In this document: positions 8,132-17,110 of the stretch, piece by piece
How the letters are laid out: the number at the start of each line of letters is the position of its first letter
How positions within the stretch are numbered: the stretch's first letter is position 1
NCBI GenBank assembly: GCA_030429605.1
Contig: JAUIEV010000006.1
Location: 1 to 42,153, forward strand
Origin: Chlamydiia bacterium
GTDB taxonomy: Bacteria; Chlamydiota; Chlamydiia; Chlamydiales; Simkaniaceae
Direction: 5' to 3'
DNA: 42,153 nt
Program-made: the position numbers and the translations under genes
Notes under the pieces: generated by a model
Database searches by the model: none
What the model was told of the DNA's origin: nothing
What the model saw: only the letters and a program-made list of their open reading frames with translations

Positions 8132-8320
8132 TTAGCGACCTGATTTCTTCAGTTTGTACTTAAGAGCTGCTTTAGATTTAGCGCGAGCTTTAACAGAAGG
8201 TTTGTCGTAGAATCGGTGGGCTTTAGCTGCACGCATGATTCCTTCTTTATCAAGCTTCTTTTTGAGAGCTCGGAGTGCTTTTTCGATACTTTCACCAGTT
8301 CGAACTTTAACGCTTGGCAT
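8132..8320 (-). CDS. rpsU: 30S ribosomal protein bS21
   Basis: Small basic ribosomal subunit protein that takes part in initiation on mRNAs. The 62 residues carry the family pattern: [20 protein letters not shown], then [22 protein letters not shown] sequence (here [17 protein letters not shown]) and a Lys/Arg/Ala-rich tail ([16 protein letters not shown]). Length is normal. AAGGGA stands eight bases before the ATG. It is first in the rpsU-dnaJ pair, the order known from Chlamydia, with a strong promoter of its own upstream. Confidence 0.95.
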   Translation of the reverse strand: MPSVKVRTGESIEKALRALKKKLDKEGIMRAAKAHRFYDKPSVKARAKSKAALKYKLKKSGR

Positions 8321-8359
8321 GTAATCGTTCCCTTATAGATCGTTTTTCTTAGGCCTGAA

Positions 8360-8388
8360 ATTTTACCCCTCACAGACATATTAATCAA
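8360..8388 (-). promoter_or_regulatory. Promoter for rpsU
   Basis: On the minus strand TTGATT (8383-8388) and TAAAAT (8360-8365) are 17 bases apart, a good housekeeping-type match in an AT-rich stretch. The leader to the rpsU ATG would be about 33 bases and holds the AAGGGA ribosome-binding site. Confidence 0.55.
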
Positions 8389-8503
8389 TATATTTCATTT
8401 TATGTCGTGAGGATAGAGAGGAATCTCCTCCAGTAGATACTATGGTATATGAGAACTCACAATAATTTCAAATAATTGATGCGGTATAAGAGGGGTGTAC
8501 GTT

Positions 8504-9094
8504 TTATGGAGAAGTTAGATATGTGACATTGAGCCGCATTGGGTCGACAAAGCGCTTTCTCTTTACAGCATACGTTGCAGCAGAGTAGAGGTGGTCTATG
8601 TTCATTTCGGCTTTCCCAAGAGATGGAAGCGTAGCATCACCTGTAATGCAGAACACTTCTGAGGGAAGGTTGTCTTTTGAGATCAAACGAGGAAGCGTAT
8701 CAAAAGAATATTTAGAGCCTTCTCTCACACCTTTCAACGCAAAATACCCGTGCCGCTTTCCATCAGAAACGACACAAAATGCGCCATCGCTTTGAGGAAC
8801 GTATTTTTGAAGGCTGCAAAAGGAAATAAGAGGGCATTTACTTGCATATGCAAGCGTTTTTGCTGCCATAACGCCGATTCGAGTTCCCGTAAAAGAACCC
8901 GGTCCATTGCCAATGTAGATAGCATCGAGCTGGGTTGGTCTTAAATTCTTTTTTTGGAGGAGTTCGATCATAGTAGGAAGCAGTGATTGCGACTGTTTTT
9001 TTTCGGGGTCGAGGTGACGTATGTCATATCCGGTTTCTGTATAGAGCGCGACAAAAGAATTCGCGTCGGATGTGTCAATTATGAGAATATTCAT
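8504..9094 (-). CDS. tsaB: tRNA threonylcarbamoyladenosine biosynthesis protein TsaB
   Basis: Non-catalytic partner of TsaD in making the t6A37 base of ANN-decoding tRNAs. The start is set at ATG 9094, because AAGGAG stands five bases upstream; a GTG two codons earlier overlaps that site. The protein opens with MNILIIDTSDANSFVALY, typical of the TsaB ASKHA fold, and carries the family signature IYIGNGPGSFTGTRIGVMAAKTLA at about residues 60-83. At 196 residues it is within the normal range (about 200-230). It is divergent from lon across 180 bases and upstream of rpsU in the same direction, again the chlamydial order. TsaD, TsaC and TsaE are not in the window. Confidence 0.9.
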   Translation of the reverse strand: MNILIIDTSDANSFVALYTETGYDIRHLDPEKKQSQSLLPTMIELLQKKNLRPTQLDAIYIGNGPGSFTGTRIGVMAAKTLAYASKCPLISFCSLQKYVPQSDGAFCVVSDGKRHGYFALKGVREGSKYSFDTLPRLISKDNLPSEVFCITGDATLPSLGKAEMNIDHLYSAATYAVKRKRFVDPMRLNVTYLTSP

Positions 9095-9274
9095 TGCCAC
9101 TCCTTCTTATGAATCGGTTCTTGATTAAAGATGGGTACATAATATACAAAAACGAATATATGCTAAAGCAAAGAATCCTGCTGAGGAATAGTCCAAGATT
9201 ATTCAAGAGATTCCTACTGGAATTTTTCACGCAGGCTTGATAGGATGTACTCGTAAACCACTAGAAGGTTGTTT

Positions 9275-11773
9275 GTGGACGAAGAAGATAGAGACAATGA
9301 ATTTGATGAACATGATGAGTTCGCATCGTTAGAAGAGCAAATTGATAATGACATCGAAAAATTGATTGATACAAAAAAACAAGGAGCACCGGAGCCAACA
9401 CTCCCTGATGACTTGTTTATTATTCCTTTAACGAGACGACCTTTCTTCCCGGGTATGGCGGCGCCACTAGTTATTGAAACGGGGCCGTACTATGAGGTAT
9501 TAAAAAAGGTAGCAAAAGAAGATCAGAAAGTCTTAGGTCTTTTCCTCACCAAAGATGAGCATGCTGATATATATGGTATGTCACACAATGATCTCTATGA
9601 TGTTGGTGTTGCTGCAAGTATTCTGCGCATTGTCCCACTCGAGCAAGGTGGAGCGCAAGTTGTTCTCAATATGGAACGACGAATCAAAATAGAAAAGCCG
9701 ATCAAAAATAAGTATTTGAAAGCTCGCGTTTCATACCATAGTGATGAAACACCTGATAGAGACTCTAAAACGATTAAAGCGTACTCGATTAGTATCATTA
9801 CAACGATCAAAGACTTGCTGAAGCTCAATCCACTCTTCAAGGAAGAGCTTCAAATTTTCCTTGGGCACTCTGACTTTACAGAGCCCGGAAAACTTGCTGA
9901 CTTTGCTGTTGCGCTGACAACTGCGGGAAGGGAAGAGCTGCAAGAAGTACTTGAAAGCTTTGATTTACTTTCTCGTATTGACAGAACCTTGATTCTCTTA
10001 AAAAAAGAGCTCGACTTGAGCAAACTGCAAAGCAGTATTAATCAAAAAATTGAAGCGACAATTTCTAAAACGCAGAGAGAATTTTTCTTAAGAGAGCAGC
10101 TCAAAACAATTAAAAAAGAGCTTGGAATTGAGAAAGACGATAAAACGTGCGATATCGAGAAATTTGAAGAGCGGTTAAATGATCGAAAAGTTCCTGATGA
10201 TGTTATGCATGTCATTGAGGAAGAGATTGAGAAGCTGAATGTACTTGAGGTTCAATCAGCAGAATATGCTGTGTGTCGAAACTACCTCGACTGGTTAACC
10301 ATCGTTCCATGGGGAATGAGTAGCGAAGAATGCCATGAGCTGAAGCGTGCAGAAAAAGTGCTCGAAGAAGACCACTACGGACTTGATGATATTAAAGAAC
10401 GGATTCTTGAGTTTATTGGCGTTGGTAAACTCTCTGGCGGTGTAAAAGGGAGTATCATATGCCTTGTCGGACCTCCAGGGGTGGGTAAAACGAGTATTGG
10501 AAAAAGTATTGCGCGTGCACTCGATCGAAAATTCTATCGATTCTCTGTTGGGGGAATGCGAGATGAAGCGGAAATCAAGGGGCACAGGAGAACATATATT
10601 GGTGCTATGCCTGGTAAAATGATTCAAGCATTAAAGTCGTGCCAAACAATGAATCCTGTCATCATGCTTGATGAAGTAGACAAAATGGGATCAAGCTTTC
10701 AGGGTGATCCTGCGTCTGCACTTCTTGAAGTACTCGATCCTGAGCAAAATAAAGACTTTTTAGATCACTATCTAGACGTTCGCTGTGACTTATCAAATGT
10801 ACTCTTCATCGTGACTGCAAACGTGCTCGACACAATTCCAGGGCCGCTCAAGGACAGAATGGATATCCTGCGTCTTTCAGGGTACATTCTTGAGGAAAAA
10901 GTGCAGATTGCAAAAAAATATCTGGTTCCGAGAGCGAGAAAATCAATGGGGCTCAAAGCCAGTCAAGTGGCGTTTACAGATGCAGCGCTTCGAGGTATTA
11001 TTGATGGGTATGCGCGGGAGTCGGGCGTTCGATTCTTTGAGCAAAACATCAAAAAAATCATGCGCAAAGTAGCGGTGCAAATTGTTCGAGATCAAGAGAA
11101 AAAAGGTGTGCAGAAAAAGTCCACCAAAAAAGTCACCATTACTGACAAAAACCTTGAAGAATACTTGAAGAAGGCTGTCTATACATCAGACAAGTATTAC
11201 GATAGGCCTCCTGTTGGTGTGTGCATGGGTCTCGCCTGGACTGCCCTTGGTGGAGCAACGCTCTATGTTGAAACATCAAAGACGCCAAGTGAGAAAACAA
11301 CAATGAAACTCACTGGGCAAGCCGGTGATGTTATGAAAGAGTCAGCTCAAATTGCATGGTCTTTTTTACACTCAAGAAAGAGAGAGTTTGCTCCAAAAAT
11401 TGAGTTTTTTGAAAAAAGTGAAGTGCACATCCATATTCCAGAAGGAGCGACACCAAAAGATGGGCCGTCTGCCGGTATTACAATGACAACGGCGCTTTTA
11501 TCTCTTCTCTTAGATAAACCTGTAAAGCCTGATCTTGCGATGACAGGTGAATTGACACTGACAGGGAAAGTCCTTCCTATCGGGGGCCTCAAAGAGAAGC
11601 TTATTGCGGCAAGACGATCAAAAGTGAAAACACTCATCTTTCCTGAAGAGAATAAGCGAGATTTTGATGAGCTCCCTGCGTACCTGAAAAAAGGACTCAA
11701 GGTTCACTTTGTTTCGTACTATAACGAAGTGTACCACATTGCATTTGATAAAAAAATGGGTAAGAAAAAATGA
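9275..11773 (+). CDS. lon: ATP-dependent protease Lon
   Basis: Hexameric cytoplasmic AAA+ protease for damaged and regulatory proteins. GTG 9275 is preferred, with AAGG seven bases upstream; a TTG at 9269 is possible, and a stop at 9254 closes the frame. Domains: an acidic N-terminal tail of about 40 residues, the LON substrate-binding domain, a coiled-coil region (FFLREQLKTIKKELG), Walker A GPPGVGKT at 399-406, Walker B VIMLDEVDKM, and the protease domain with Ser732 in PKDGPSAGITM and Lys775 in GGLKEKLIAA as the Ser-Lys dyad. The 43-residue spacing of the dyad matches E. coli Lon. Its TGA overlaps the next ATG by four bases. The 180-base region shared with tsaB holds AT-rich boxes, but I could not single out one promoter. 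Confidence 0.97.
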   Translation: MDEEDRDNEFDEHDEFASLEEQIDNDIEKLIDTKKQGAPEPTLPDDLFIIPLTRRPFFPGMAAPLVIETGPYYEVLKKVAKEDQKVLGLFLTKDEHADIYGMSHNDLYDVGVAASILRIVPLEQGGAQVVLNMERRIKIEKPIKNKYLKARVSYHSDETPDRDSKTIKAYSISIITTIKDLLKLNPLFKEELQIFLGHSDFTEPGKLADFAVALTTAGREELQEVLESFDLLSRIDRTLILLKKELDLSKLQSSINQKIEATISKTQREFFLREQLKTIKKELGIEKDDKTCDIEKFEERLNDRKVPDDVMHVIEEEIEKLNVLEVQSAEYAVCRNYLDWLTIVPWGMSSEECHELKRAEKVLEEDHYGLDDIKERILEFIGVGKLSGGVKGSIICLVGPPGVGKTSIGKSIARALDRKFYRFSVGGMRDEAEIKGHRRTYIGAMPGKMIQALKSCQTMNPVIMLDEVDKMGSSFQGDPASALLEVLDPEQNKDFLDHYLDVRCDLSNVLFIVTANVLDTIPGPLKDRMDILRLSGYILEEKVQIAKKYLVPRARKSMGLKASQVAFTDAALRGIIDGYARESGVRFFEQNIKKIMRKVAVQIVRDQEKKGVQKKSTKKVTITDKNLEEYLKKAVYTSDKYYDRPPVGVCMGLAWTALGGATLYVETSKTPSEKTTMKLTGQAGDVMKESAQIAWSFLHSRKREFAPKIEFFEKSEVHIHIPEGATPKDGPSAGITMTTALLSLLLDKPVKPDLAMTGELTLTGKVLPIGGLKEKLIAARRSKVKTLIFPEENKRDFDELPAYLKKGLKVHFVSYYNEVYHIAFDKKMGKKK

Positions 11774-12270
11774 GCAGCTGGGCAGATGAGTACAAAACGA
11801 AAGTGCTGCATCCTGATGAGCTCTCGCAGAGTATAGAACAACTCAAAGAGAGTGGAAAAAAAATAGTTACAGTGAACGGCTCATTTGATGTGCTGCATGC
11901 CGGACATTTACATCAGCTTTTTGAGGCAAAACAGCAGGGTGACATTCTTATCTGCGCGCTCAATACTGATGAATCAATAAAACAATATAAATCAGCTCAG
12001 AGGCCGATTGTATCACTTGAGTATAGGATGCAAATGATAGCAGCGCTTTCATTTGTTGATTATGTCACGTATTTTTCAGAAACAGACCCTCGAAAAATAC
12101 TTGAGATTATCCGTCCGGATGTTCATGCAAATGGTGCAGAATATGGTGAAGAGTGTATAGAGTCTGAAACGGTTCGTTCACATGGGGGGAGTATACATCT
12201 TGTCTCAAAGGTGGGAGGACTGTCAACAACACAACTCCTTGAAAAAATAGTAGCAACATGCGTCACTTAG
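11770..12270 (+). CDS. hldE: D-glycero-beta-D-manno-heptose 1-phosphate adenylyltransferase (RfaE domain II)
   Basis: Nucleotidyltransferase of the RfaE C-terminal-domain type, which adds AMP to heptose 1-phosphate in the ADP-heptose pathway for lipopolysaccharide core. Motifs: VNGSFDVLHAGHLHQL with the HxGH signature (HAGH), NTDESIKQYKSAQRPIVSLEYR (the KG.RPI-type segment) and GLSTTQLLEKI near the end, the family's usual C-terminus. At 166 residues it is the stand-alone form, without the kinase domain that precedes it in E. coli HldE. It overlaps lon by four bases and the rhomboid gene by 13. Chlamydiaceae lipooligosaccharide is known to lack heptose, so either this lineage differs or the substrate does. 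The kinase, GmhA, GmhB and HldD are not in the window. Confidence 0.78.
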   Translation: MSSWADEYKTKVLHPDELSQSIEQLKESGKKIVTVNGSFDVLHAGHLHQLFEAKQQGDILICALNTDESIKQYKSAQRPIVSLEYRMQMIAALSFVDYVTYFSETDPRKILEIIRPDVHANGAEYGEECIESETVRSHGGSIHLVSKVGGLSTTQLLEKIVATCVT

Positions 12271-13346
12271 TTACGTGCACAGAAGCATCTCAAGCAAAAA
12301 ACATTGCACGTTTTTTAACAGCCAATTCGATTGAAACCAAAGTTGAAGAAAGTGGAGATAAGGTCCACATTTGGGTGCTCGATGAAGATGAGTATGATGC
12401 AGCCAGAGCTCTCTATGAACAGTTTCTTGCAGATCCAGAAAAGGCGTCCTCGTCTGTTCCAGAAACTGCAGAGGAAGTTCCGCATGACCACAGCTTTGAG
12501 GTTAAACTTCGGCCGTATGCATCTTTGCCACAGAAAAAATCTTTTGTTACCACGTTTTTCATAGTTATCTGTGCACTTCTTTTTATTACCTCGTTTACTC
12601 AGAGAACGACTCCAAGTGGAATTCTTCTTGGTTTGACACCGACGACAAAACTGCTTTTATACGATTACCCAGCATCAATGGAAAAGCTCACAAAAATGCT
12701 TGATGAGACGGGTGTAAAGACCCAGAAAGAGCTTCAAGCGCTTCCAGAAGTGACGAGAAAGAAAATTGAATCACTCGATCAAACGGGGTACTGGAAAGGA
12801 ATATATTTTTGGGCTCTTCGGCCTGAGTCGGCAGAAAACAATCTCAATCAGCCTCTTTTTGGAGATATCCGAAAAGGGGAAGTGTGGCGATTGGTTTCCC
12901 CCATTTTTCTCCATGTTGACTTCCTTCACATTCTGTTTAACATGCTCTGGCTCTTCTTTTTGGGGAAAATGGTTGAAGAGCGGGTTGGTGTTGCACGCTA
13001 TATTGGGATGACGTTGTGTATTGCTGTTGTTTCGAATACGCTGCAGTATGTCATGAGTGGGCCTTTTTTCATGGGGTATTCTGGTGTTGTCGTTGGTCTT
13101 GCAGGGTTTATTTGGATGCGACAAGTGCAAGCTCCCTGGGAAGGATATCCGCTGCAACGGGCAACGCTCATTTTTCTTATGATATTTGTTGTTGGAATGG
13201 CGCTTTTGCAGCTGACATCGTTTATTCTTATAACATTCAATATTGCACAGTTTGAAATAAACATAGCAAATACAGCGCATATTTCTGGTGGCATTGTTGG
13301 ATTGCTTCTTGGAAGGATGTCTCTCTTTAAGAGGGGGATAACGTGA
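12258..13346 (+). CDS. glpG: Rhomboid-family intramembrane serine protease, GlpG-like
   Basis: Membrane protease that cuts transmembrane substrates inside the bilayer. Residues 1-60 resemble the cytoplasmic N-terminal domain of GlpG ([37 protein letters not shown] pattern). After a linker and one membrane helix ([17 protein letters not shown]) comes the rhomboid core: [18 protein letters not shown] (conserved His and Asn), the catalytic serine in [13 protein letters not shown], and the catalytic histidine in [16 protein letters not shown]. So the Ser-His dyad is intact. There is an insert of about 100 residues between helix 1 and the core. It overlaps the gene before it by 13 bases and rnz by four (GTGA). 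Confidence 0.88.
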   Translation: MRHLVTCTEASQAKNIARFLTANSIETKVEESGDKVHIWVLDEDEYDAARALYEQFLADPEKASSSVPETAEEVPHDHSFEVKLRPYASLPQKKSFVTTFFIVICALLFITSFTQRTTPSGILLGLTPTTKLLLYDYPASMEKLTKMLDETGVKTQKELQALPEVTRKKIESLDQTGYWKGIYFWALRPESAENNLNQPLFGDIRKGEVWRLVSPIFLHVDFLHILFNMLWLFFLGKMVEERVGVARYIGMTLCIAVVSNTLQYVMSGPFFMGYSGVVVGLAGFIWMRQVQAPWEGYPLQRATLIFLMIFVVGMALLQLTSFILITFNIAQFEINIANTAHISGGIVGLLLGRMSLFKRGIT

Positions 13347-14248
13347 GCGTTCGAGATCTCACAATTTTAGGCTGCTCATCTCAACAGCCAACAAGGCTTC
13401 GTAATCATGGTGCATACCTCTTACGTTGGAATAATGAAGGGTTTCTTTTTGATCCGGGTGAAGGAACGCAAAGACAGTTTATTTTTGCTGACATAGCTCC
13501 ACCGACCGTAACGAGGATTTTCGTTAGCCACTTCCATGGTGACCACTGCTTAGGGTTGGGATCAATGCTCATGCGCTTGAATCTTGATCGTGTGACTCAT
13601 CCGATTCATTGCTACTATCCAGCAAGTGGCAAGGCATATTTTGATCGACTGAGGTTTGGGACAATTTACCATGAGCAGATTGAGGTAATAGAACATCCTG
13701 TTGAAAAAGAAGGGCTTGTAGATCGATTTGAAGGTTTTACAGTTGAGGCGTATTCTCTCTCTCACGGAGTGGATAATTTAGCATGGCGTATTACAGAAGA
13801 TGACTCCATAAAATTTGACAAAGAGAAACTGCACTCAGCAGGAGTGAAAGGCGCTCTTGTGAAAGAGCTTGAGTCAGCAGGAAGTGTTGTTATCGATGGT
13901 CACAAGGTTTGCCTGGAAGATGTAAGTTGGGTGAGAAAAGGGGATACGTTTGCTGTTGTCATTGATACAAAATACACAAAAAAAGCGATCGATGCAGCAC
14001 GTGGTGCTAAAATGCTCCTTTGTGAAAGCACATATCTAGAAGAGCATAAAGACCTTGCAACAAAACATCTACACCTTACTGCAAAGCAGGCGGCAGAGAT
14101 CGCAAAACAAGCTGAGGTAGAAAAACTCATCCTTACACATTACTCAGCCCGATACAAAGATGTGTCTCTTTTTGAAGAAGAAGCAAGAACCGTCTTTCCA
14201 AATAGTTTTGCTGGAGATGATTTTATGCGCTTTTCTTTTGATAGATAA
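13343..14248 (+). CDS. rnz: Ribonuclease Z (tRNase Z)
   Basis: Zinc endonuclease that removes the 3' trailer of tRNA precursors. The metallo-beta-lactamase signature HFHGDH lies at residues 63-68 (His63, His65, Asp67, His68). Other metal ligands are in SLSHGVDN (His), [10 protein letters not shown] (Asp) and [10 protein letters not shown] (His), and CESTY precedes the flexible arm. The 301-residue length is that of the short bacterial form. The start is a GTG overlapping the rhomboid stop by four bases; lon, hldE, glpG and rnz thus form one tightly packed operon that ends at the hairpin at 14257-14287. Confidence 0.94.
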   Translation: MSVRDLTILGCSSQQPTRLRNHGAYLLRWNNEGFLFDPGEGTQRQFIFADIAPPTVTRIFVSHFHGDHCLGLGSMLMRLNLDRVTHPIHCYYPASGKAYFDRLRFGTIYHEQIEVIEHPVEKEGLVDRFEGFTVEAYSLSHGVDNLAWRITEDDSIKFDKEKLHSAGVKGALVKELESAGSVVIDGHKVCLEDVSWVRKGDTFAVVIDTKYTKKAIDAARGAKMLLCESTYLEEHKDLATKHLHLTAKQAAEIAKQAEVEKLILTHYSARYKDVSLFEEEARTVFPNSFAGDDFMRFSFDR

Positions 14249-14256
14249 ATCTCTTT

Positions 14257-14287
14257 GACTCCTGGTTCGTTCGCAATCAGGGGTTTT
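14257..14287 (+). terminator. Rho-independent terminator of the lon-rnz operon
   Basis: CTCCTGGTT (14259-14267) pairs with AATCAGGGG (14275-14283) around a seven-base loop, with two G-T pairs, and is followed directly by four T. Two further weak pairs extend the stem outward. It begins nine bases after the rnz stop codon and runs into the stop of the convergent gene. Confidence 0.65.
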
Positions 14288-14726
14288 ATCGTGAAGTTGA
14301 CGTCGCAATAAGATGAAGTTCTCTTGCGAGTGTTTCTGTTGCGCTTGAATGCATTGCAAACGTAGAAAGCACCTCATGCATCAGTTTTCCCTTGTCTTTC
14401 TCATACATTTTTGCAGCCTCTTCTAAGGAGGTAGTCCCCAGTTCAGTCTGTACTTTTTGAGAAACGATCAAAGAGGTATTGACCGCAACATCTCTCATTA
14501 TTTCATTATTCGCATTTTTTACCTGTGAAGCATTTGTATGAAGGTGTGCTATTGCATGAGAGACTTGGTGGCAAAAATGGTCATCATCGCAAACGCTCCC
14601 ATCTTGAGCGACTCGCCTGAGGAGATCAGATAAGTCGAGAAGATGTCCTTGTAGTGCATGAAATGCTTCAGGAAGCGAAGACGGTGCAGGATGTGAAGGG
14701 CGACTGCCTTGTATTGGATCAACCAT
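14286..14726 (-). CDS. Hypothetical helical protein
   Basis: I do not recognise this gene. ATG 14726 opens 146 residues. The first 18 are Pro- and Ser-rich (MVDPIQGSRPSHPAPSSL); the rest looks all-helical and amphipathic, with unusually many His, Asn and Ser (DDDHFCHQVSHAIAHLHTN; KNANNEIMRDVAVNTS; FAMHSSATETLARELHL). There is no signal peptide or membrane segment. A disordered N-terminus followed by a helical bundle resembles many T3SS substrates, but this is only a resemblance. It sits inside an otherwise conserved chlamydial gene block and has its own 75-base upstream gap. No ribosome-binding site stands out. Confidence 0.6.
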   Translation of the reverse strand: MVDPIQGSRPSHPAPSSLPEAFHALQGHLLDLSDLLRRVAQDGSVCDDDHFCHQVSHAIAHLHTNASQVKNANNEIMRDVAVNTSLIVSQKVQTELGTTSLEEAAKMYEKDKGKLMHEVLSTFAMHSSATETLARELHLIATSTSR

Positions 14727-14769
14727 ACCATTTTCTATTTCAAGATATCTGTTTTCTGTAAAGAGCTTC

Positions 14770-14795
14770 TTCAGTTAATGCAAAAGTAAACCGGT
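14770..14795 (-). terminator. Weak terminator-like hairpin after the SPOUT gene
   Basis: On the minus strand GTAAA pairs with TTTAC around a five-base loop centred on CCGG (about 14786-14800), followed by TTTT. The stem is short and AT-rich. It would end the ABC-F/SPOUT transcript before the 14726 gene. Low confidence. Confidence 0.25.
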
Positions 14796-14801
14796 TTTAC
14801 A

Positions 14802-15482
14802 TCAACTTTTTGTGCTACGTACGGTATGGGAAATGTGGGCTGCCAAAATTGCAAATGCATTTCCTACATTCAAAGAGTTTTTCCATCCGTGAAGAGGAAT
14901 AGAAACGACAACATCAGCCTGCTCTAATGAGTGTTTGGAGAGGCCGTATTCTTCGTTTCCAAGAAGAAGGGTCGCAGCTTCGGGGAAAGAATACTCAGTA
15001 TACGGAATAGCATCAGAAGACGTTTCAATTGCAATTAGAGGGCGAGGCAGGATTGAAAGGTCATCAGTTATCACTGAATGCACATGGACATCTGTGCCCA
15101 TCGCTGCATCTTTCACTTTTTTATTTGTAAGAGGCGGTGTGTCGGATGAAAAGGCGAGCTTTCCCAAGCGAAAAGATTCTGTCGTCCGTACGATATTTCC
15201 AACATTAAACCCAGAGCGTAAAGAGTCCAAGTAGATCACATACGGAAGGTATGGAGTGTTTGATGGAGTGTCATGTTTTGTGATATGGAGAAGATTGTGC
15301 TCTTTACGGGCGAGGTGAGCAGCCTTAAGGTGAAGGTGAAACCTGTCCGCTAAAGACTCATGGTCTTCCTCAACAGGGGATAAAGAAAGCCACTGCTCTA
15401 CCTCTCGATATGCAAGCATATCTCTTCGTTCAAGAGCTTCAGCGGCTTTTTTGTGCATCCATTGTTCAGAAGTGGGCTTCAT
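14802..15482 (-). CDS. SpoU/TrmH-family RNA 2'-O-ribose methyltransferase
   Basis: S-adenosylmethionine-dependent methyltransferase of the SPOUT class, acting on tRNA or rRNA. The three trefoil-knot motifs are present: motif 1 GFNVGNIVRTTESFRL with the conserved Asn and Arg, motif 2 LLLGNEEYGLS, and motif 3 VSIPLHGWKNSLNVGNAFAI. The first 75 residues are a charged helical extension. The exact target base cannot be read from the sequence. Its ATG overlaps the stop of the ABC-F gene by four bases, so the two are co-translated; both act on the translation machinery. Confidence 0.85.
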   Translation of the reverse strand: MKPTSEQWMHKKAAEALERRDMLAYREVEQWLSLSPVEEDHESLADRFHLHLKAAHLARKEHNLLHITKHDTPSNTPYLPYVIYLDSLRSGFNVGNIVRTTESFRLGKLAFSSDTPPLTNKKVKDAAMGTDVHVHSVITDDLSILPRPLIAIETSSDAIPYTEYSFPEAATLLLGNEEYGLSKHSLEQADVVVSIPLHGWKNSLNVGNAFAILAAHISHTVRSTKS

Positions 15483-17062
15483 TTCTTTTTCTTTTCTAAG
15501 TACTCTTCAAGAGGACCGTCAAAGAAATGAATTCCATCTTTTTCAAGCGCGATAATTTTCGTCGCAACAGCATCAATAAGGGATCTGTCATGTGATGCAA
15601 GCACCACAGTTCCAGGGAAATTTTCAAGTCCCCAGCTGAGTGCTGAAACGGCTTCGAGATCCAAATGGTTGTTCGGTTCGTCGAGAATGAGGGTGTTGTT
15701 TTGCAGGAGCATAAGTGCTGCGAAAATAAGCCGAGCTGTCTCACCACCTGACAGCTTCGATATTTCTTTAAATGCATCGTCTCCTGGAAAAAGCATTTTT
15801 CCCATTACGCTTCGAATATCTTGATCGTACGCATCAGACTTAATCGTTTTGAGGTAGTCAAAACAAGTAATTTCCTGCGATTTATCTACCACTTCATTAT
15901 GATTTTGCGGGAAATAGCCAATCTGTACTTCATGTCCAGGGGACACCTCACCTGAATCAGGCTGTAGTCGGTTTGCAAGAAGTTTCAAAAGGGTTGTCTT
16001 ACCAGCTCCATTTGGACCGATAACACCAATTTTATCCCCCTTCATAATTTCAAAAGAAGTATCGCCAAAGACGTGAATGTCTTCATAGCTTTTTGAGATA
16101 CTGTCTACTTTAAAGGTGATTTTCCCTGATTTGTTCTCATCAAGATAAAACCGTATGTACGGACGCTGAATATTAGATTTTTTTAGATCCTGCGGTTGGA
16201 GTCTGTTGATTTCCCGGACGCGTGATTGCACCTGAGATGCTCGGGAACCTGCGCCAAATTTTGCGACAAACTCTTTTAATTGGGCGATCTTCTTCTCTTT
16301 ACTTTTGTTTTCAGCTTCGGTTCGATCTCTGACGCTTGTTTTTGCTACCAACATCTCATCATAGTTTCCGGGGTACGTAATGATTGTGTCGTAGTCGATG
16401 TCGGCTATATGCGTCGTGACTGCATTAAGAAAGTGTCTATCGTGAGAGACAACAATGAGTGTTCCCTGGTAGTTCAGAAGGAAGGTTTCTAGCCATCCAA
16501 TAGAATCTAAGTCAAGGTGGTTTGTTGGCTCATCCAAGAGAAGGGCATCTGGCGCTCCAAAGAGTGCTTGAATTAACATGACTCTAAATTGAAGGTCTGT
16601 CGGGATTTCGCCCAGTTTTTTTCTGTGGTGTTCTTGCTCAATACCCATTCCTTCAAGGAGCATTTCAGCATTCGCTTCAGCGCTATATCCATCTTCATCA
16701 GCAATGATTTCTTCTAAGTCTCCAAGGCGCATGCCGACTTCATCAGTCATTTCTTGTTCGTAGAGCGCGTCTCGCTCTTCAAGTGCTTTCCAGAGGCGCT
16801 CGTTCCCCATCATGATGGCATCGAGAACGACAACATCTTGAAAGTCTTCAATGTTTTGTCGAAGAAAACCCACTTTAGGGGGGAGAGAAACAGATCCGCT
16901 CGTTGGATCTTCTACACCCATCATGATTTTAAGAAGGGTTGATTTTCCAGCTCCGTTTGGACCGGTTAAACCATACCTATTCCCAGGGCTGAATGTTGCC
17001 GAGACGTTATCGAAAAGAACGCGAGTTCCAATTTTTTTTGAAATTTCTTGTAATGTAATCAT
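15479..17062 (-). CDS. ABC-F family ATPase (YbiT-like), translation factor
   Basis: Soluble protein with two ATP-binding cassettes and no membrane domain; ABC-F proteins bind the ribosomal E site or protect it. The start is set at ATG 17062 (MITLQEISKKIGTRVLF), the normal start of cassette 1; the upstream frame to 17107 adds only hydrophobic residues of no known use. Cassette 1: Walker A GPNGAGKST, Walker B ALLLDEPTNHLDL. Cassette 2: GPNGAGKTT, signature LSGGETARL and LILDEPNNHLDLEAV. Cassette 1 lacks LSGG and reads IPTDLQFRVMLIQAL, as is usual in the YbiT group. The linker at about 245-310 is charged. Chlamydia has an ABC-F gene beside xerC in the same block. Confidence 0.9.
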   Translation of the reverse strand: MITLQEISKKIGTRVLFDNVSATFSPGNRYGLTGPNGAGKSTLLKIMMGVEDPTSGSVSLPPKVGFLRQNIEDFQDVVVLDAIMMGNERLWKALEERDALYEQEMTDEVGMRLGDLEEIIADEDGYSAEANAEMLLEGMGIEQEHHRKKLGEIPTDLQFRVMLIQALFGAPDALLLDEPTNHLDLDSIGWLETFLLNYQGTLIVVSHDRHFLNAVTTHIADIDYDTIITYPGNYDEMLVAKTSVRDRTEAENKSKEKKIAQLKEFVAKFGAGSRASQVQSRVREINRLQPQDLKKSNIQRPYIRFYLDENKSGKITFKVDSISKSYEDIHVFGDTSFEIMKGDKIGVIGPNGAGKTTLLKLLANRLQPDSGEVSPGHEVQIGYFPQNHNEVVDKSQEITCFDYLKTIKSDAYDQDIRSVMGKMLFPGDDAFKEISKLSGGETARLIFAALMLLQNNTLILDEPNNHLDLEAVSALSWGLENFPGTVVLASHDRSLIDAVATKIIALEKDGIHFFDGPLEEYLEKKKK

Positions 17063-17110
17063 TGCTTGCAAAATCGTTATAGTTAGATAAAAAGGATAAC
17101 AAAACAAAGA

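Noticed and set aside
8395..8440. Short inverted repeat GAGGA/TCCTC between rpsU promoter and tsaB end
   Set aside because: Five-bp stem with a three-base loop and no T-run; no support as terminator or operator.
9120..9260. AT-rich boxes between tsaB and lon as divergent promoters
   Set aside because: Several overlapping near-matches on both strands with poor spacing; I could not choose one honestly.
12771..13280. 169-codon minus-strand frame within glpG
   Set aside because: Odd composition rich in Asn, Lys, Cys and His; it is opposite the membrane helices of a well-supported rhomboid gene.
15479..17062. Missing LSGG signature in ABC-F cassette 1 as a sign of decay
   Set aside because: YbiT-like proteins normally lack a canonical signature in this cassette; both Walker motifs are intact.
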